A stretch of DNA of 64,000 nucleotides from Diatrype stigma (Eukaryota; Ascomycota; Sordariomycetes; Xylariales; Diatrypaceae), in assembly GCA_022225965.2 (NCBI GenBank), contig JAKJXP020000022.1:1-64000 (forward strand). The letters are read 5' to 3'. The notes beneath the pieces were generated by a model. That model saw only the letters and a program-made list of their open reading frames with translations. It searched no databases and was not told where the DNA came from. Numbering within the stretch: position 1 is the first letter of the stretch; each line of letters begins with the position of its first letter. The position numbers were made by a program, and so were the translations under genes. Shown here piece after piece: positions 1 to 10,627 of this stretch.

Positions 1-1
1 C

Positions 2-30
<29 letters not shown>
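1..30. repeat. poly-C homopolymer at window edge
   Basis: The window opens with 30 consecutive C residues followed by further C-rich sequence to about position 42. It could be a genuine homopolymer or a collapsed or edge-of-contig sequencing artefact; nothing in the sequence separates these. Confidence 0.9.
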
Positions 31-33
<3 letters not shown>

Positions 34-1284
34 CTCCACCCCCAATCCTACCACCCGGTGTATGTACTTATGTATGTAAACTACCTACGGCAGTCGTCTA
101 GCGAGCCCCGCAACACACACGACCCGATGCGGATGGATAGACAACCTGGAAGAAAGCAAGATGTACGCAGGCGGGGGGTTAGATTTGGGGGTGGGTCGAG
201 ATGGATGGGGCTGGGGAATCTTAGGCCCTGTTTTTCTTTCCTCTTTTTTTTTTCTTTCTTTCTCCCTGGTGTTTGGTTCTTGAAACATCGTATAGTCTGA
301 TAAGGGACGGAACAGGCATTGAATTGGGTTGGAAGTTGGAGGAGGACTCTCAAGTCCGCAACTTCGGGTTGTGAATTGAGTCCGACACCGTCAGGCGAAG
401 TGGATATACATACGTACGTATCTGGGGAACCATTTCCATGGGTTGTAATTAAATCTTGCCGCTTGAATCCCGTCACAAGATGTAAGTAAGTAAGCCTTTT
501 ATATGGTCACGTGAGGTCGAATCAGAACCTCTGATTGGTTCGCCTTGACTTATATCTTCCTGAAGGCGAGGCACTGCCCTGGTATACATATGTACATAAG
601 TACCTAGGTACTTAGTATGTAACCAGCTAGGCGTTGTAGATCCACGAGAGAAACATGCGGGATGCCAGGACATAACTGCAGGAACATCAGATAACGCCTT
701 AGCTTATATAAGTTGCGAGTCGATGACTATTGGTATACATGATGACCCGACTCTCTCGTTCCCTTATTAGTGGTGGTCCAACCTCCTGCCTGGCCTCCTC
801 TCGACCACTCAGACCTCCAACTGCTGTTTGGTCATAACGACGAGGTAACTAGTCCATGGTTCTAGGTCGACGTATAGGAGTCGCAGTACTTTGATATATC
901 AGGCGTATTCCAACTACCCGTGTGTAGAAATCTATATTTTAACAGCGATACTTCGTAGATCGTGGCGTCTATCGTTTCCTGCTGACATGTATATATGAGC
1001 ATGTGTCGCATCGTCTAAGGCACACCCAGCCATGCGCGTCTTCGACAGAAGAGAATACAAAATAGTGCTTGGTGTTGAGCACAGCCCCGTCTTTCTCCCC
1101 CTTTCCTATCTCTTCTATTTTATTATGTATCGCCGCTCGTCAGGTCGTTTGGTGCAAAACATGCAATGCGATACCTGTCAACACTTGCGTCGTAGTCTCC
1201 TAAAGCACTGATCCGGCCATCCATCCACCCAGCCGACCGATTGACCGATTGACCGATCGAACAAGCCGTTTCGCGCAAAAGAAA
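31..1284. other. intergenic, no supportable gene
   Basis: About 1.2 kb downstream of the guanylate kinase gene. Open frames here are under 135 codons, overlap each other on both strands and show no recognisable domain. It contains a TACCTAGGTA palindrome at 601-610 and the likely 3' UTR of the kinase. Confidence 0.7.
601..610. repeat. dispersed palindrome TACCTAGGTA (first copy)
   Basis: Exact 10-bp palindrome. Other exact copies start at 2648, 18696, 23217, 25092, 33737, 39065 and 44507. One-mismatch versions lie near 6251, 10376, 48412, 55391 and 59400. All are outside the coding exons annotated here. Function unknown. Confidence 0.85.
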
Positions 1285-2129
1285 CTACGAAGACGACTCC
1301 GGGGCGACAGCGGGCTCGCTGCTGCTGCTGCTGCCACCAGCACCGTAGACCCAGCGGTCGAGCTCGCCGTAGGCGGTCTCGAGGTCGTCGTTGACGATGA
1401 CGGTGTCGAAGGCGCCGGAGCGGCCGAACTCGAGCTCGACGCGGGCCTGCTCGAGGCGCTGGCGGACGCTGTCCTCGGACTCGGTGCCGCGGCCGCGCAG
1501 GCGGCGCTCGAGCACCTCGGGCGACGGCGGCGCCACGAAGACGTACCGCGCGGAGATGTCCGACCGCTGCACCTGCTTCACGCCCTCCATCTCGATGTCC
1601 AGCACCACCACCCGGCCCCGCGCGCTCTGCTCCGCGATCGTCGCCTTGCTCGTCCCGTAGAAGTTGCTGCCGAACTGCGCGCTGTGGGGTAGGGGTGTCG
1701 GGTGTTAGTTAATGAGTGTAAGAGTGAGTGTTTTCTGTCTGCTACGTGCTGGTCTGGGTAGGTAGGTCGGTAGCTATTGTGTGTGTATATGCGTGCATGC
1801 ATGTGTCGCGGAAGCGCAAGTTTGCCGAGCAAGCAAGCAAGCTGAAGGGAGGTATAAGAAGGCAGGGGGGAAGAGACGAACCTCTCGACGAACTTGTCCT
1901 GCGCTCGCAGGTCCTGGAACGCCTCCTTCGTAACGTAGTAGTAGTCGACGCCGTCCTGCTCGCCGGGCCGCGGGGCGCGCGTGGTGTGGGAGATGGAGAG
2001 GGCGAAGGCGCCCGGGTGGCGCTCGAACAGCAGCTTGTAGAGGGTGCCCTTGCCGACGCCGCTGGGGCCTGCGATGACGATCGGGCGGCGGTCGGAGGGT
2101 AGACCGAGAGCGGGGGAGGAGGAGGACAT
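1285..2129 (-). CDS. guanylate kinase
   Basis: Phosphorylates GMP to GDP using ATP, an essential step of guanine nucleotide recycling. Two exons: 2129-1882 and 1681-1285, coding for 214 residues, close to the usual 190-210. The P-loop AGPSGVGKGT lies at residues 20-29, followed by SISHTTRAPRPGEQDGVDYYYV, the GMP-binding segment typical of the family (given here only as a landmark around residues 42-62). Exon 2 carries the GTSKATI and VVLDIEMEGVKQV segments expected of the core. The 200-bp intron starts with an unusual GTTCGT donor and ends CACAG; splicing restores the family motif reading AQFGSNFYGTS. The frame stays open upstream to another ATG at 2345, adding 72 residues rich in R and S with few acids, which looks like a mitochondrial presequence. 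The short start is chosen for the cytosolic form because the protein then has normal length. Confidence 0.93.
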
Positions 2130-2345
2130 GGTGCGGTGTTGTTGCCGGCGGCGGTGGAGGTTGTGGAGGTCGTGGTTGAAGGATGCGGTGGCGGCGGCGG
2201 CGGCGGGCTGTTGCCGGAGGGAGGAAGAGAAGGAGCAGTGGCCGTGGAACAGCGACAGTGAAGATCTACTGCTAGGCGATGCTGGCGGCGGGACCTTCCA
2301 ACACTGGATGCGGGAGGGGCACCGACTCAGCAGCGGGGGAATCAT

Positions 2346-2890
2346 ATTTCCCCGCTCCGAGGTGCGAAAAAAAGACCTACCTAAGTACCTAAGTCAAATA
2401 TGGGAGATTATAGAAGTATATTGCAGTAGATTGGGTAATAGTAGCTCATATTTCTCTATTTACTGGAAACAATTGAGGCTTATTTACCCGATCATTCTTA
2501 TTTTATTATTTTATTGAAAGGGCGCTTGTAGAAATAAAATTGGGGTCAGTCAAGTAGGTAGGTTCCAAGGTTGGCAATAGCTGCTGAATTACGTACGTAG
2601 TAGTGAGCTGTGTCGAGCCTACCTCCTATTGTATTTATACTACCACCTACCTAGGTAGGTATACGTGTATTATGGGTTCAGGAGGACAAGCTACCTACCC
2701 CTGATGCACCTAATCAACCGGAGAATCAATATCTGTAATAGCAAGACCTTAACGATGAAGATTGCACTGCCTAGCCTATGGACGAGGTATTTCACATAGT
2801 CAAGCGTATCTGTCAGACTGTACCCTTCTAGTTGGCCCCTTAAGTGACGATAGTTTCTATAATTCTTTCGCGCCATCTACCTAAGTGCAT
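2346..2890. other. intergenic between two minus-strand genes
   Basis: About 545 bp holding the kinase 5' region and the 3' region of the gamma-tubulin complex gene. It is A/T-richer than the flanking exons and contains an exact TACCTAGGTA at 2648-2657 extended to CTACCTAGGTAGGTA. No gene seen. Confidence 0.7.
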
Positions 2891-5671
2891 CTACACGTAC
2901 GGCTGGCCGCTAAACACTTGACGTTCCTCCTGGATGCCGACCTCGAGCATCTCGGCGAGCGTGTCCCATTTCGTCGCAGCGGCGTTGCTACTCGCCCTGG
3001 CGACGCCCCGGAGGCCGCCGCACATGAACTTGACGAGCCGGTCGAAATCGGCCCCCATCTCCGCCAGCAGCTCGGCGTAGGTCTTGTCGACGTCGACGTC
3101 CTGCAGCAGCACGCTCCGGTCCTGCTCGGCCAGGAAGGTCTCGTCCTCCTCCTCGCTGGGCTGCATGTACCGGCCGGGTCTCCGTGGCGAAGCCGTCATG
3201 GAGGCCGCCGACATCGAAAGCCGCGATATCTCCTGCATCTCCTGGGCCCTCTCGGACTCGGCGTGGCGCGCATCCTCGAGCCGGATGGTGAGGTCGAGAA
3301 TGTCGAGCATGCACTGGTGGATCGGGTCTAGCTTGCTCCCTAGACAGGCCTCGTCGACCATCCTCTTCGCATACGTAGAATGCACCGCGGCCAGATCGTC
3401 GATATCTTCTGCCTGTCGAAGGTCCCCGTGCAATTCAGCCGTGAGTGGCTCGATGACGAGGGTAGTGAGGTACGACTGGAGGGAGCTGCAGAACCAGAGT
3501 AGTCTCGACCGTAGTCGGTAGAACCTCGTTTGCTCATATGACATCTCCGCTACGCCATCGATCTTCAGGTGGTGTCTCTGGAGCATGTAACATGCCCGGC
3601 GCAATTGGATGAGCAGGGTGAAGATGGCTTGGTAATGATCGAGACTCTCATCAGATAAGACAATTTGAATTGGCCAAGGTAGACGGTAGCTTAACGTGAC
3701 ACCAGGCAGGCCCTTCCGGACCGTCTTCCGGACTTCGTGGACCTCGCTTTGACAATGTTCCCCAGAAACGCTCACGGCGATCCGGTTCGTGTCCACATTC
3801 GCATATGCTTCGCGAGCTACCTCTGTCAAAGTGAAGCGGTCATGCCAGCGAGAATTCAGCAGATCGAAATTGCTGAAGATAGCAGAGGCAAATGTATCGG
3901 ACTGCGCGCCATTACACATGAGATAGATGTGTTCCAGATCGTTTAAGACGGACCATAAGCCGTAGGACTCGAACAATGCTTGTCGAAGAGTGGAAGAGGC
4001 AGCGTGATGCTTACTCTGCATCCAGTTCCCGAACGCAGTATTGAAAATCTCGGAAAACGTCGTGAGAGCACCCTCCCCGCATGCGTAAGCCTCGTCGAAC
4101 TCGAGAGGAGGTTCTTGTGTTTGTGCTGGGCCATTAGTCATCACGTGCCTACCCATATGCTTCAGTACGACAATGCTCTTCCCCGTCGTGAAGATCTTGT
4201 TCGTTGCCGGGTGTAGGAAGCGCGGTGCGTGTAGTGTACCGTTGGTCGTCTTCCGAAGTTTGAATTGATGTTTCCAAACCTGGCTCATGCGAGCCTGGGT
4301 TGAGGATTTGGAGATGAAGAAGGTCTTGTCGCCTTCTAAGAGCTCACCGGTCTCCATCCATAGGCGGATGGGCCGCACATAGACCCGGAAGCACTCGAAG
4401 AAGACAGTCCCGAGAAATTTATAGGTGTTCTCATCCCCTTCCATATGAGCGATATTTGTTGCGTTGAAGAGAAGTTCTAGGTAATGGAAAGGGTGAGGAT
4501 ATTTTGCTTGGTTCAGCCCCTGGATTATGCCGGAAAAGGATGACAGTGGCTGCAGATGTGGTTTAATCTCGTTTAAAACCTTGACGAGGCTCACGGCGAC
4601 GTCTTGTTTAATGTCAACGAACTGGGCTTCTAGATTTGATAGGAAAGTGTCGAACAACAGAAGCCGAGTTTCAACAGCATGCTGGAATACTTGCATGAGA
4701 GGTATGTTTTGCAGTTGTTTTGCGAAACTTCTCAGCAGGTACAATTGTCGCCCGGCTTCCCCAAATGACTCTAGAAGGCTTCTGTAGCCTTCCCAGGAGG
4801 TGTGGTTTAGCTGATATTTTGGAGAGAGGACCGCCTGTTTTTTATTGAACAGTGTACTGTCCAGACCTCTAAGCATGAAGAGCACTTCTCGTACAGCCTG
4901 TAGTTCAGTTATTGTGATTTTCTGAGGTTCCCCGGTGGCACTCTTAGGTGAAGACTGATGTCGCCATGATTGCGTCTCTTCTACCGTCTTGAACCCGGCT
5001 CTGTCGTGAGTTAGAGTAAGATAGTCTGTAGGAAGCCTCCGATGCCGCGCCTCTACGCTGGACAGCGAAGTGTCTTGAGATTCAACTGATGCATCGGACT
5101 TAGTGTCTATGTCTACATATTCGCCGTCAGAGCTATCATCAGCGAAGTCGACGTTTTCCCACAGGCCACGATCTTGGTCCCAGCCGTCCTCTTTGGCGAT
5201 ATCAGCCCATTTCAAGGGCGACTCCAAATCTTCATCTGGCGTCTTCAATAGCTCGAGATCCCTCAATTTGCTATTCTGAACTGGCTGATCTGAAAGCTTC
5301 AGAATAAAATGCAATATATCAGGGGTGAAGTTGTTCGGGAGCTGAGCGAGAGCGTCTAACCGCTCCCTCAGGGCATCAGCCAACCCATCTCGGTTGAGAA
5401 CTCGGAAACGCTCTTCGAGACCATCAAGTTCATTCGTCACTTGGAATTGATTAGTTCGCAAGAAGCTATGATGCCGGATCTTGCGCAATGTCGACTCTTT
5501 CAGTACATCGAACCGCTTCGAGTTGGACTATCGCCATTTAGCCATGGAGTTGACTTATAAGCCGAATACCTGATATACATCGGGTTGGTTCACTCGTACC
5601 TGGGGCGAGACGGAGGCCACGGCTTCGACGAGTTCTTCAGTAAGAGCTCCTAGATGCGCAGCGTAAGCCAT
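2891..5671 (-). CDS. gamma-tubulin complex component, probably GCP5 class
   Basis: Spc97/Spc98-family protein, expected in the gamma-tubulin ring complex that nucleates microtubules at spindle pole bodies. Exon 1 is 5671-5600 (24 codons beginning MAYAAHLG), exon 2 is 5527-2891, giving 902 residues. The 72-bp intron starts GTACGA and ends GATAG; an alternative donor at 5569 would leave only 42 bp, so the longer intron is preferred, although both keep frame. Features: a short N-terminal helical region (STLRKIRHHSFLRTNQF), an acidic linker with SPLKWADIAKEDGWDQ and ADDSSDGEYVDI, then the GCP N-domain (VLFMLRGLDSTLF, LLRSFAKQLQNIPLMQVF) and a C-domain ending near QPYV. The WADI and acidic linker pattern and the non-core divergence suggest GCP5/Mod21 rather than GCP2 or GCP3; the family is sure, the subclass is not. 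Confidence 0.82.
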
Positions 5672-6747
5672 TTTGGATTTCGAAGGGCTTTACCTAATGC
5701 AACTGGATCGTCGCAATTGAAGTCGTGTGGGGGGCATTTTCTATCCTCATGCCATGCCCTGATGCCCTGTACGTAGCCCTATATCTGTATGTAGGTATGT
5801 ATCAAGTATGTATGTATTGCACTTCATAGGCACCTGCATGTTGGCATGGTTTCTTCCGGTTACGTAGCACGTAGGCACTTGCGCTTAGGAGCACGCTGGA
5901 AGTTCCGATGTACGCGTATGCTTGACGCGCCTGCGCTGTAGGTGTGTGTAGCTGGTAAGTTTGGTGCATGAATCGGAAGTTGATACAGTGTACAGACCTA
6001 AGTTCACAGTAGTAGATTACTGTGACCCCAACCTTAAACTTGCGGATTAAAGCCTAAAGATACCGAGCTCCGGCACTGTGATTCACGTCCCTGCCAGCGC
6101 CCCTATCCATGAAGACCATAGCCTGTTGCCCACCCCACACCCGCCCCAGGCTGCCCAGTCTGGCCAGTCAGGACTTCCTGTCGCCTGAACAGTGAAAACA
6201 GAGTTACCTAAGGAGCTATCGCCCATCGGGGAACTCCATCCATCTGATTCTACCTAGGAATTCTACTAGGTAGTAGGTAATAGCCTGTCGAGGCTGAGAT
6301 ACATACATACATAGGTAGGTAGCCATAGCTGATCCCATCGGTCAACCTTTTCCTAGCTGTCCAACCAAGACAACCCGACGCCTTCATAATTTCATCCACG
6401 ATCCACGCTCCCACCTCCACGATCCACGCGGACTCAGCCCGCGCAGCCACGCTACCTATTACCTACTACAGCATACGGTAATCAATCGGTCTTGTACTGC
6501 TGGACGGGTACTGCTGATGGATATCGGTCTCCGCTTCTGATAACGTCGCCCAGCTAATAGTAGTGCGAATACTCCGTAACTGTCCGTACCGTTATCGATT
6601 CTGTCCATCCGTCGGCGACGCCCTTTGCCGATTGCTCGCAGCGCAACCCCTTTATCATTACCTGCCTAGCAACCTCGTTTTCGAATATACTCGAAGTCGG
6701 TCCCGCGACTGCCTATGTTCATGAGCGCAATAGACTAGATCTACAGC
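5672..6747. other. divergent intergenic region
   Basis: About 1.1 kb separating the divergent starts of the gamma-tubulin complex gene and the mannosyltransferase gene, so it should carry both promoters. It contains GTATGTATGTA-type short repeats near 5790-5815 and 6298-6320 and a TACCTAGGAA palindrome variant at 6251. No coding signal. Confidence 0.65.
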
Positions 6748-8124
6748 ATGGCCATCGCAAGGCCTGTTCGTGCCCTCGGGCTAGCTGCTATTTTGATGTG
6801 GTGTTATTTTCTCTACACAGTATTACGACCTGGTCCGAGCATAAAAAGTTCTGCCGACTTCAAGGGAACTATCGATAGAGATCCCCAACTGGATCGTAAG
6901 CATTGCCCATTGAGCGCTACCGCCCGCTCTCTCCCGCTCCTATGAATGACACGACTGATGGTATCCGTTTAGCTTCGGGAGAACCGGGGGGTGTTCTCGT
7001 GCGCGCATCAGACGGCTATGCCCCCGGTATTGCTGGCACCGAGCGAATCAACGCAACCATCCTTGCCTTGGTACGAAATGAAGAACTCGGAGGCATGTTG
7101 CAGTCGATGCAAGATTTAGAGCGGACATGGAATCACAAGTTCAACTACCCGTGGACCTTCTTCAACGATGTCCCGTTTTCCGAGGAATTCAAGCGGAAAA
7201 CCAGCGCAGCGACCAAAGCTGAAACTTTCTATGGTATGCTCGAGCAGCCACCATGGCGACGTGCGAAATGAGGGGGTTGCTAACCCAAGTTCTAGAACTG
7301 ATCCCCAAGGAACACTGGGACACACCATCTTGGATTAACGACGACCTCTACCACGAATCCGTCAAGATTCTGGAAGAAAACGATATTCAATACGCCGACA
7401 AGATCTCGTACCACAAGATGTGTCGATGGAACAGCGGACTGTTCTATAAGCACCCTGCCTTGGCGAATACGCAATATTACTGGCGGGTCGAGCCCAATGT
7501 ACACTTCTTCTGCGACGTTGACTACGATGTCTTCCGTTTTATGCAGGACAATAACAAGACCTACGGCTTCACCATCACACTATACGACGCTCCTAAGTCG
7601 ATCCCGACCCTGTGGCCCGAAACCGCCAAATTTCTCGCTCAGCACCCCGATTACCTCCACCCTAACAATGCTATGCCTTGGGTAACAGATGCACAACGGC
7701 GGCCTGTTCATAATGAGCAGGCAAATGGATATTCCACGTGCCATTTCTGGAGTAACTTTGAGATTGCTGACATGAACTTCTGGAGGAGCCAGACCTATGA
7801 GGACTACTTTAACCACCTGGACCGTGCTGGTGGATTCTTCTACGAAAGATGGGGTGATGCTCCAGTTCATTCGATCGCTCTTGGTCTTTTTGAAGACAAG
7901 AGCAAAATACACTGGTAAGTCATTTACCGTGGATTTCAGGGATGGATGCATGACTGACTTTCTACAGGTTCCGAGATATTGGATACCAGCATATACCCTT
8001 CTTCAACTGCCCGAACTCAGATAAGTGTAGCGGTTGCGTAACCGGACGGTTCACCGACGGCGAAGCCTGGCTTAACAAGGAGGACTGCCGGCCCAACTGG
8101 TTCAAATACGTAGGGATGGACTAA
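6748..8124 (+). CDS. GT15 alpha-1,2-mannosyltransferase (KRE2/MNT1/KTR family)
   Basis: Golgi type II membrane enzyme that transfers mannose from GDP-mannose onto O- and N-linked glycans of secretory proteins. Four exons: 6748-6895, 6973-7233, 7296-7914 and 7968-8124; 394 residues, normal for the family. Introns are 77, 62 and 53 bp with GTAAGC, GTATGC and GTAAGT donors, and intron 2 has a GCTAAC branch site. Residues about 7-26 form the signal anchor after a short basic cytoplasmic tail. The catalytic region starts at RINATILALVRNEEL and includes YPWTFFNDVPFSEEFK, KMCRWNSGLFYKHP, YWRVEPNV (Glu202, equivalent to the conserved Glu of yeast Kre2p) and CDVDYDVFRFM. The C-terminus has four closely spaced Cys (CPNSDKCSGC, DC), likely disulfides. 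The exact KTR paralogue cannot be assigned by eye. Confidence 0.93.
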
Positions 8125-8453
8125 AAAATCATGACATCTATCGACTGGGAAAGGGCGCATGAATGATAGACAAAGTGTCGGATGCTGTACTAAATTTTCT
8201 TGGCAACTGCCAATAATGGATATAGGGCTAGCATGGCGGCAAAAGGGGTGTTTGGCGTAGTGGGTATCTGACGGAGAGGCCGACTGTTCCAGGGGGGACT
8301 GCCGGGTTACATTTATACTGGATTATCACTGTACAGATTTGCGTCACGAAATACATATGCTTCACAGTTGAATAATTGGAGCGTCAGTTGCATTGTGTTT
8401 GCAGGTGATTGCCATGCTCACATCGAAGAGACCCGCGTCCCACGCTCTTGTTC
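8125..8453. other. convergent 3' region
   Basis: 329 bp between the convergent ends of the mannosyltransferase and the WD40 gene; it should contain both 3' UTRs and polyadenylation sites. No other feature recognised. Confidence 0.6.
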
Positions 8454-9681
8454 TCAATGATATCCAAAGACGGTGACAACACCAGAGGTTCCGCCAACGC
8501 AGAACTGGTCCCCGTATCCACCATCTCTCCAAGCCAAGCAGCTGATGACGTTGGTGCGCTCCTTCTCCTTGCCGTCCTTCCCCACGACCTTCTTTTTCGG
8601 CTCGTACCCAGCCGGGCCCCAGGGCACCCTGATCTTGGCCTTCACATCTCCCGTCAGGACGTCCCAGGCCCAAAGCCTGCCCTCGCCGCTGCCACCGCTA
8701 CCGGTCGCCGTCATCTCGTCCCCCGTGAGCACGTACTGGTCCTTGCCGCCCATGAGGGACTGGAGCCGCAACCCCTCGTTCCGGAACTCCGGGTGGGCGT
8801 AGGTGCGGAGGCAGGCGCCGGTGTCGCGGTCCAGCAGGCGCAGGCGGCTGTCGAGGCCGCCGACCAGCAGGGCGCGCGCGTCGCGCGTCGCGCACACGCT
8901 CGTCACGGGCGGGCCGACCACGTCCGTCACGCACCGGCCCGTCCGCACGTCGTAGGTGCGCACGCGCCCGTCGACGCTACCCGCGACGATCTCGGCGGAC
9001 CCCGGACACGCCACGCTCGTCACGCTGTCGCGCGCCTCCGACAGCGTCTGCACCGGCCGGTGCGCGCCGCCGTGCGCCCGCACGTCCCAGATCCGCACGC
9101 TGGCGTCCAGGCTGCCGCTGATGAGGAGCGATTCGTCTCCGCTGCTGCTGTCATCCGGAGAAGAGGTGGAGGAGAATAAGGCGCCGCCGAACGTCACGCA
9201 GTTGATCCGCGCTGTGTGGCCCCCCTGCGTTGAGTTGCTGCTGCCCCCGCTCCCGCCGAACCGCCGGATCGTCTGCGCTGTGCTCACGTCCCACAGGAAT
9301 ACGAGCCGGTCGCCGCCGCACGACGCGAACTTCGCGTTCGACGACGAGATGCACAGGGATAGCACCTCGTACCCGTGCGCCGCGTACGTTTGGATCAGCC
9401 GGCCCTCCGGGATCGCGGCGGCGGCGGGCTTCTTGCTGGTGATGCTGTTGCTGTTACTGTTGTTGTTGCTGCTGCTGGGCTGCGGGTTGTAGAGCCGGAT
9501 GGAGCGGTCCGCCGACCCTGTCAAGATATACGTCCCGGCCGACGCCGAGTACGTGAGGGCGTGCACGGGACCTGCAGGTGTTCCACTCGGTCAGTAAAGC
9601 TGTGCTGGCTATGGGGTGGAAGAGGCGAGACGGACCATTGGAGCCCAGAAGATACGCTATGGGCTTGTCGGGGAAAGCCAT
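8454..9681 (-). CDS. WD40 protein WDR83/MORG1-like
   Basis: Seven-bladed WD40 scaffold. In animals the WDR83/MORG1 orthologue organises ERK-pathway modules and is found with spliceosomes. Exon 1 is 9681-9636 (MAFPDKPIAYLLGSN), exon 2 is 9571-8454; 387 residues. The 64-bp intron has a non-consensus GTCCGT donor, a TTTACTGACC branch region and a CTGCAG acceptor; splicing yields SNGPVHALTYSASAGTYILTGS. WDR83 landmarks follow in order: AHGYEVLSL, FASCGGDRLVFLWDV, ISGSLDASVRIWDVR, PVQTLSEARDSVTSV, AGSVDGRVRTYDVRTG, VGGLDSRLRLLDRDTGA. Blades 1 and 3 carry Ser/Asn/Gly-rich insertions (SSSNNNSNSNS, GGSGGSSNSTQGG) not present in animal proteins. Ends YGDQFCVGGTSGVVTVFGYH. The orthology rests on these motifs; a fungal role is not shown. 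Confidence 0.88.
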
Positions 9682-10627
9682 GGTTCTATCGTGGCCGTCT
9701 TGTCCATGACCCGGTTTTGGTGGTTCTCATCTTAGTTCAATCAAGATTGTTCTTTCTTCGTATGTAGTGGGGGAATATGGATATGGAGGCAGGGGCTTCA
9801 TCGAAGCTCAACCCAGCTAGCTACTTTGGGTGTTTCAAAAGACCCCCCACGCGACTTACGTCGGGGTATGAAGGACCTAGATTTCGGGTCGTTCTCTCAA
9901 ATGATCACAGCTTGAAGGACATATATCATGGAAGTCTTGACGTTGAGTAAACATCCATTGTAGGTGGGTAAATATCTGGGTACTTGTTAATGAATGGAGT
10001 TTGGCTACAGTTAAGTAAAGCTAGCAGGTGGTCGGACTCTGGCGAGAATCACCTGTGACGGGCCGCCACTGCAACTACCGGTGAGTGCAGGTGTAGGTAC
10101 AATACCTAAAGTAGGTAGGTAGGTCAGTTCAAGCCTGGAGGTTGATTATAGGTAATATATGGAGGATGTATGTACTAGATATAGTGTTGAAATCGACTCC
10201 GTTCCGTCCGTAGGGGCTGCAGAGGGGCTAGCGAGATCCGCAGCAGAAACTCCCACTAAACCTTAACTAGAGAAAGGTATAGCCAATGAGGTAGTAGATA
10301 GATAAAGAGATAATAGCCAGAACGCCGATACATGGAGGGGGAGGAGGCAAATTTACAAGTTATCGGTTAGTTATCTACCTAGGTCACTAGGTGGTATGTA
10401 GTTATCGACCAAAAAGTTTTTTAGTTTTTCCGGATAGCTTCGACGAGATCGCAAAGTCTTTCTTCGCGCCCTCTGCTCTCTGCCCTCTGCCCCAATCCAT
10501 CCGTACCGACAGCTTCGACGGCGACAACGAAGACGACGCGGCCGTGAGAGCATCGCGGGCCAACATTGTACTACCACACAACTGTATTGCTGCATTGCTG
10601 CACTCTGCAGCTGCGCCAGTATTCCCA
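9682..10627. other. divergent intergenic region
   Basis: About 950 bp between the divergent starts of the WDR83-like gene and PET127. It contains several TAGGTAGG-type steps (near 10110-10125) and a TACCTAGGTC palindrome variant at 10376. The PET127 frame is open upstream to 10391, but only from a GTG, so that part is treated as 5' UTR. Confidence 0.6.

Noticed and set aside
1..30. Telomeric end
   Set aside because: The tract is pure C, not CCCTAA repeats, so it does not support a telomere.
8409..9179. 256-codon plus-strand frame opposite the WD40 gene
   Set aside because: Composition bias only; the minus strand carries ordered WD40 repeats.
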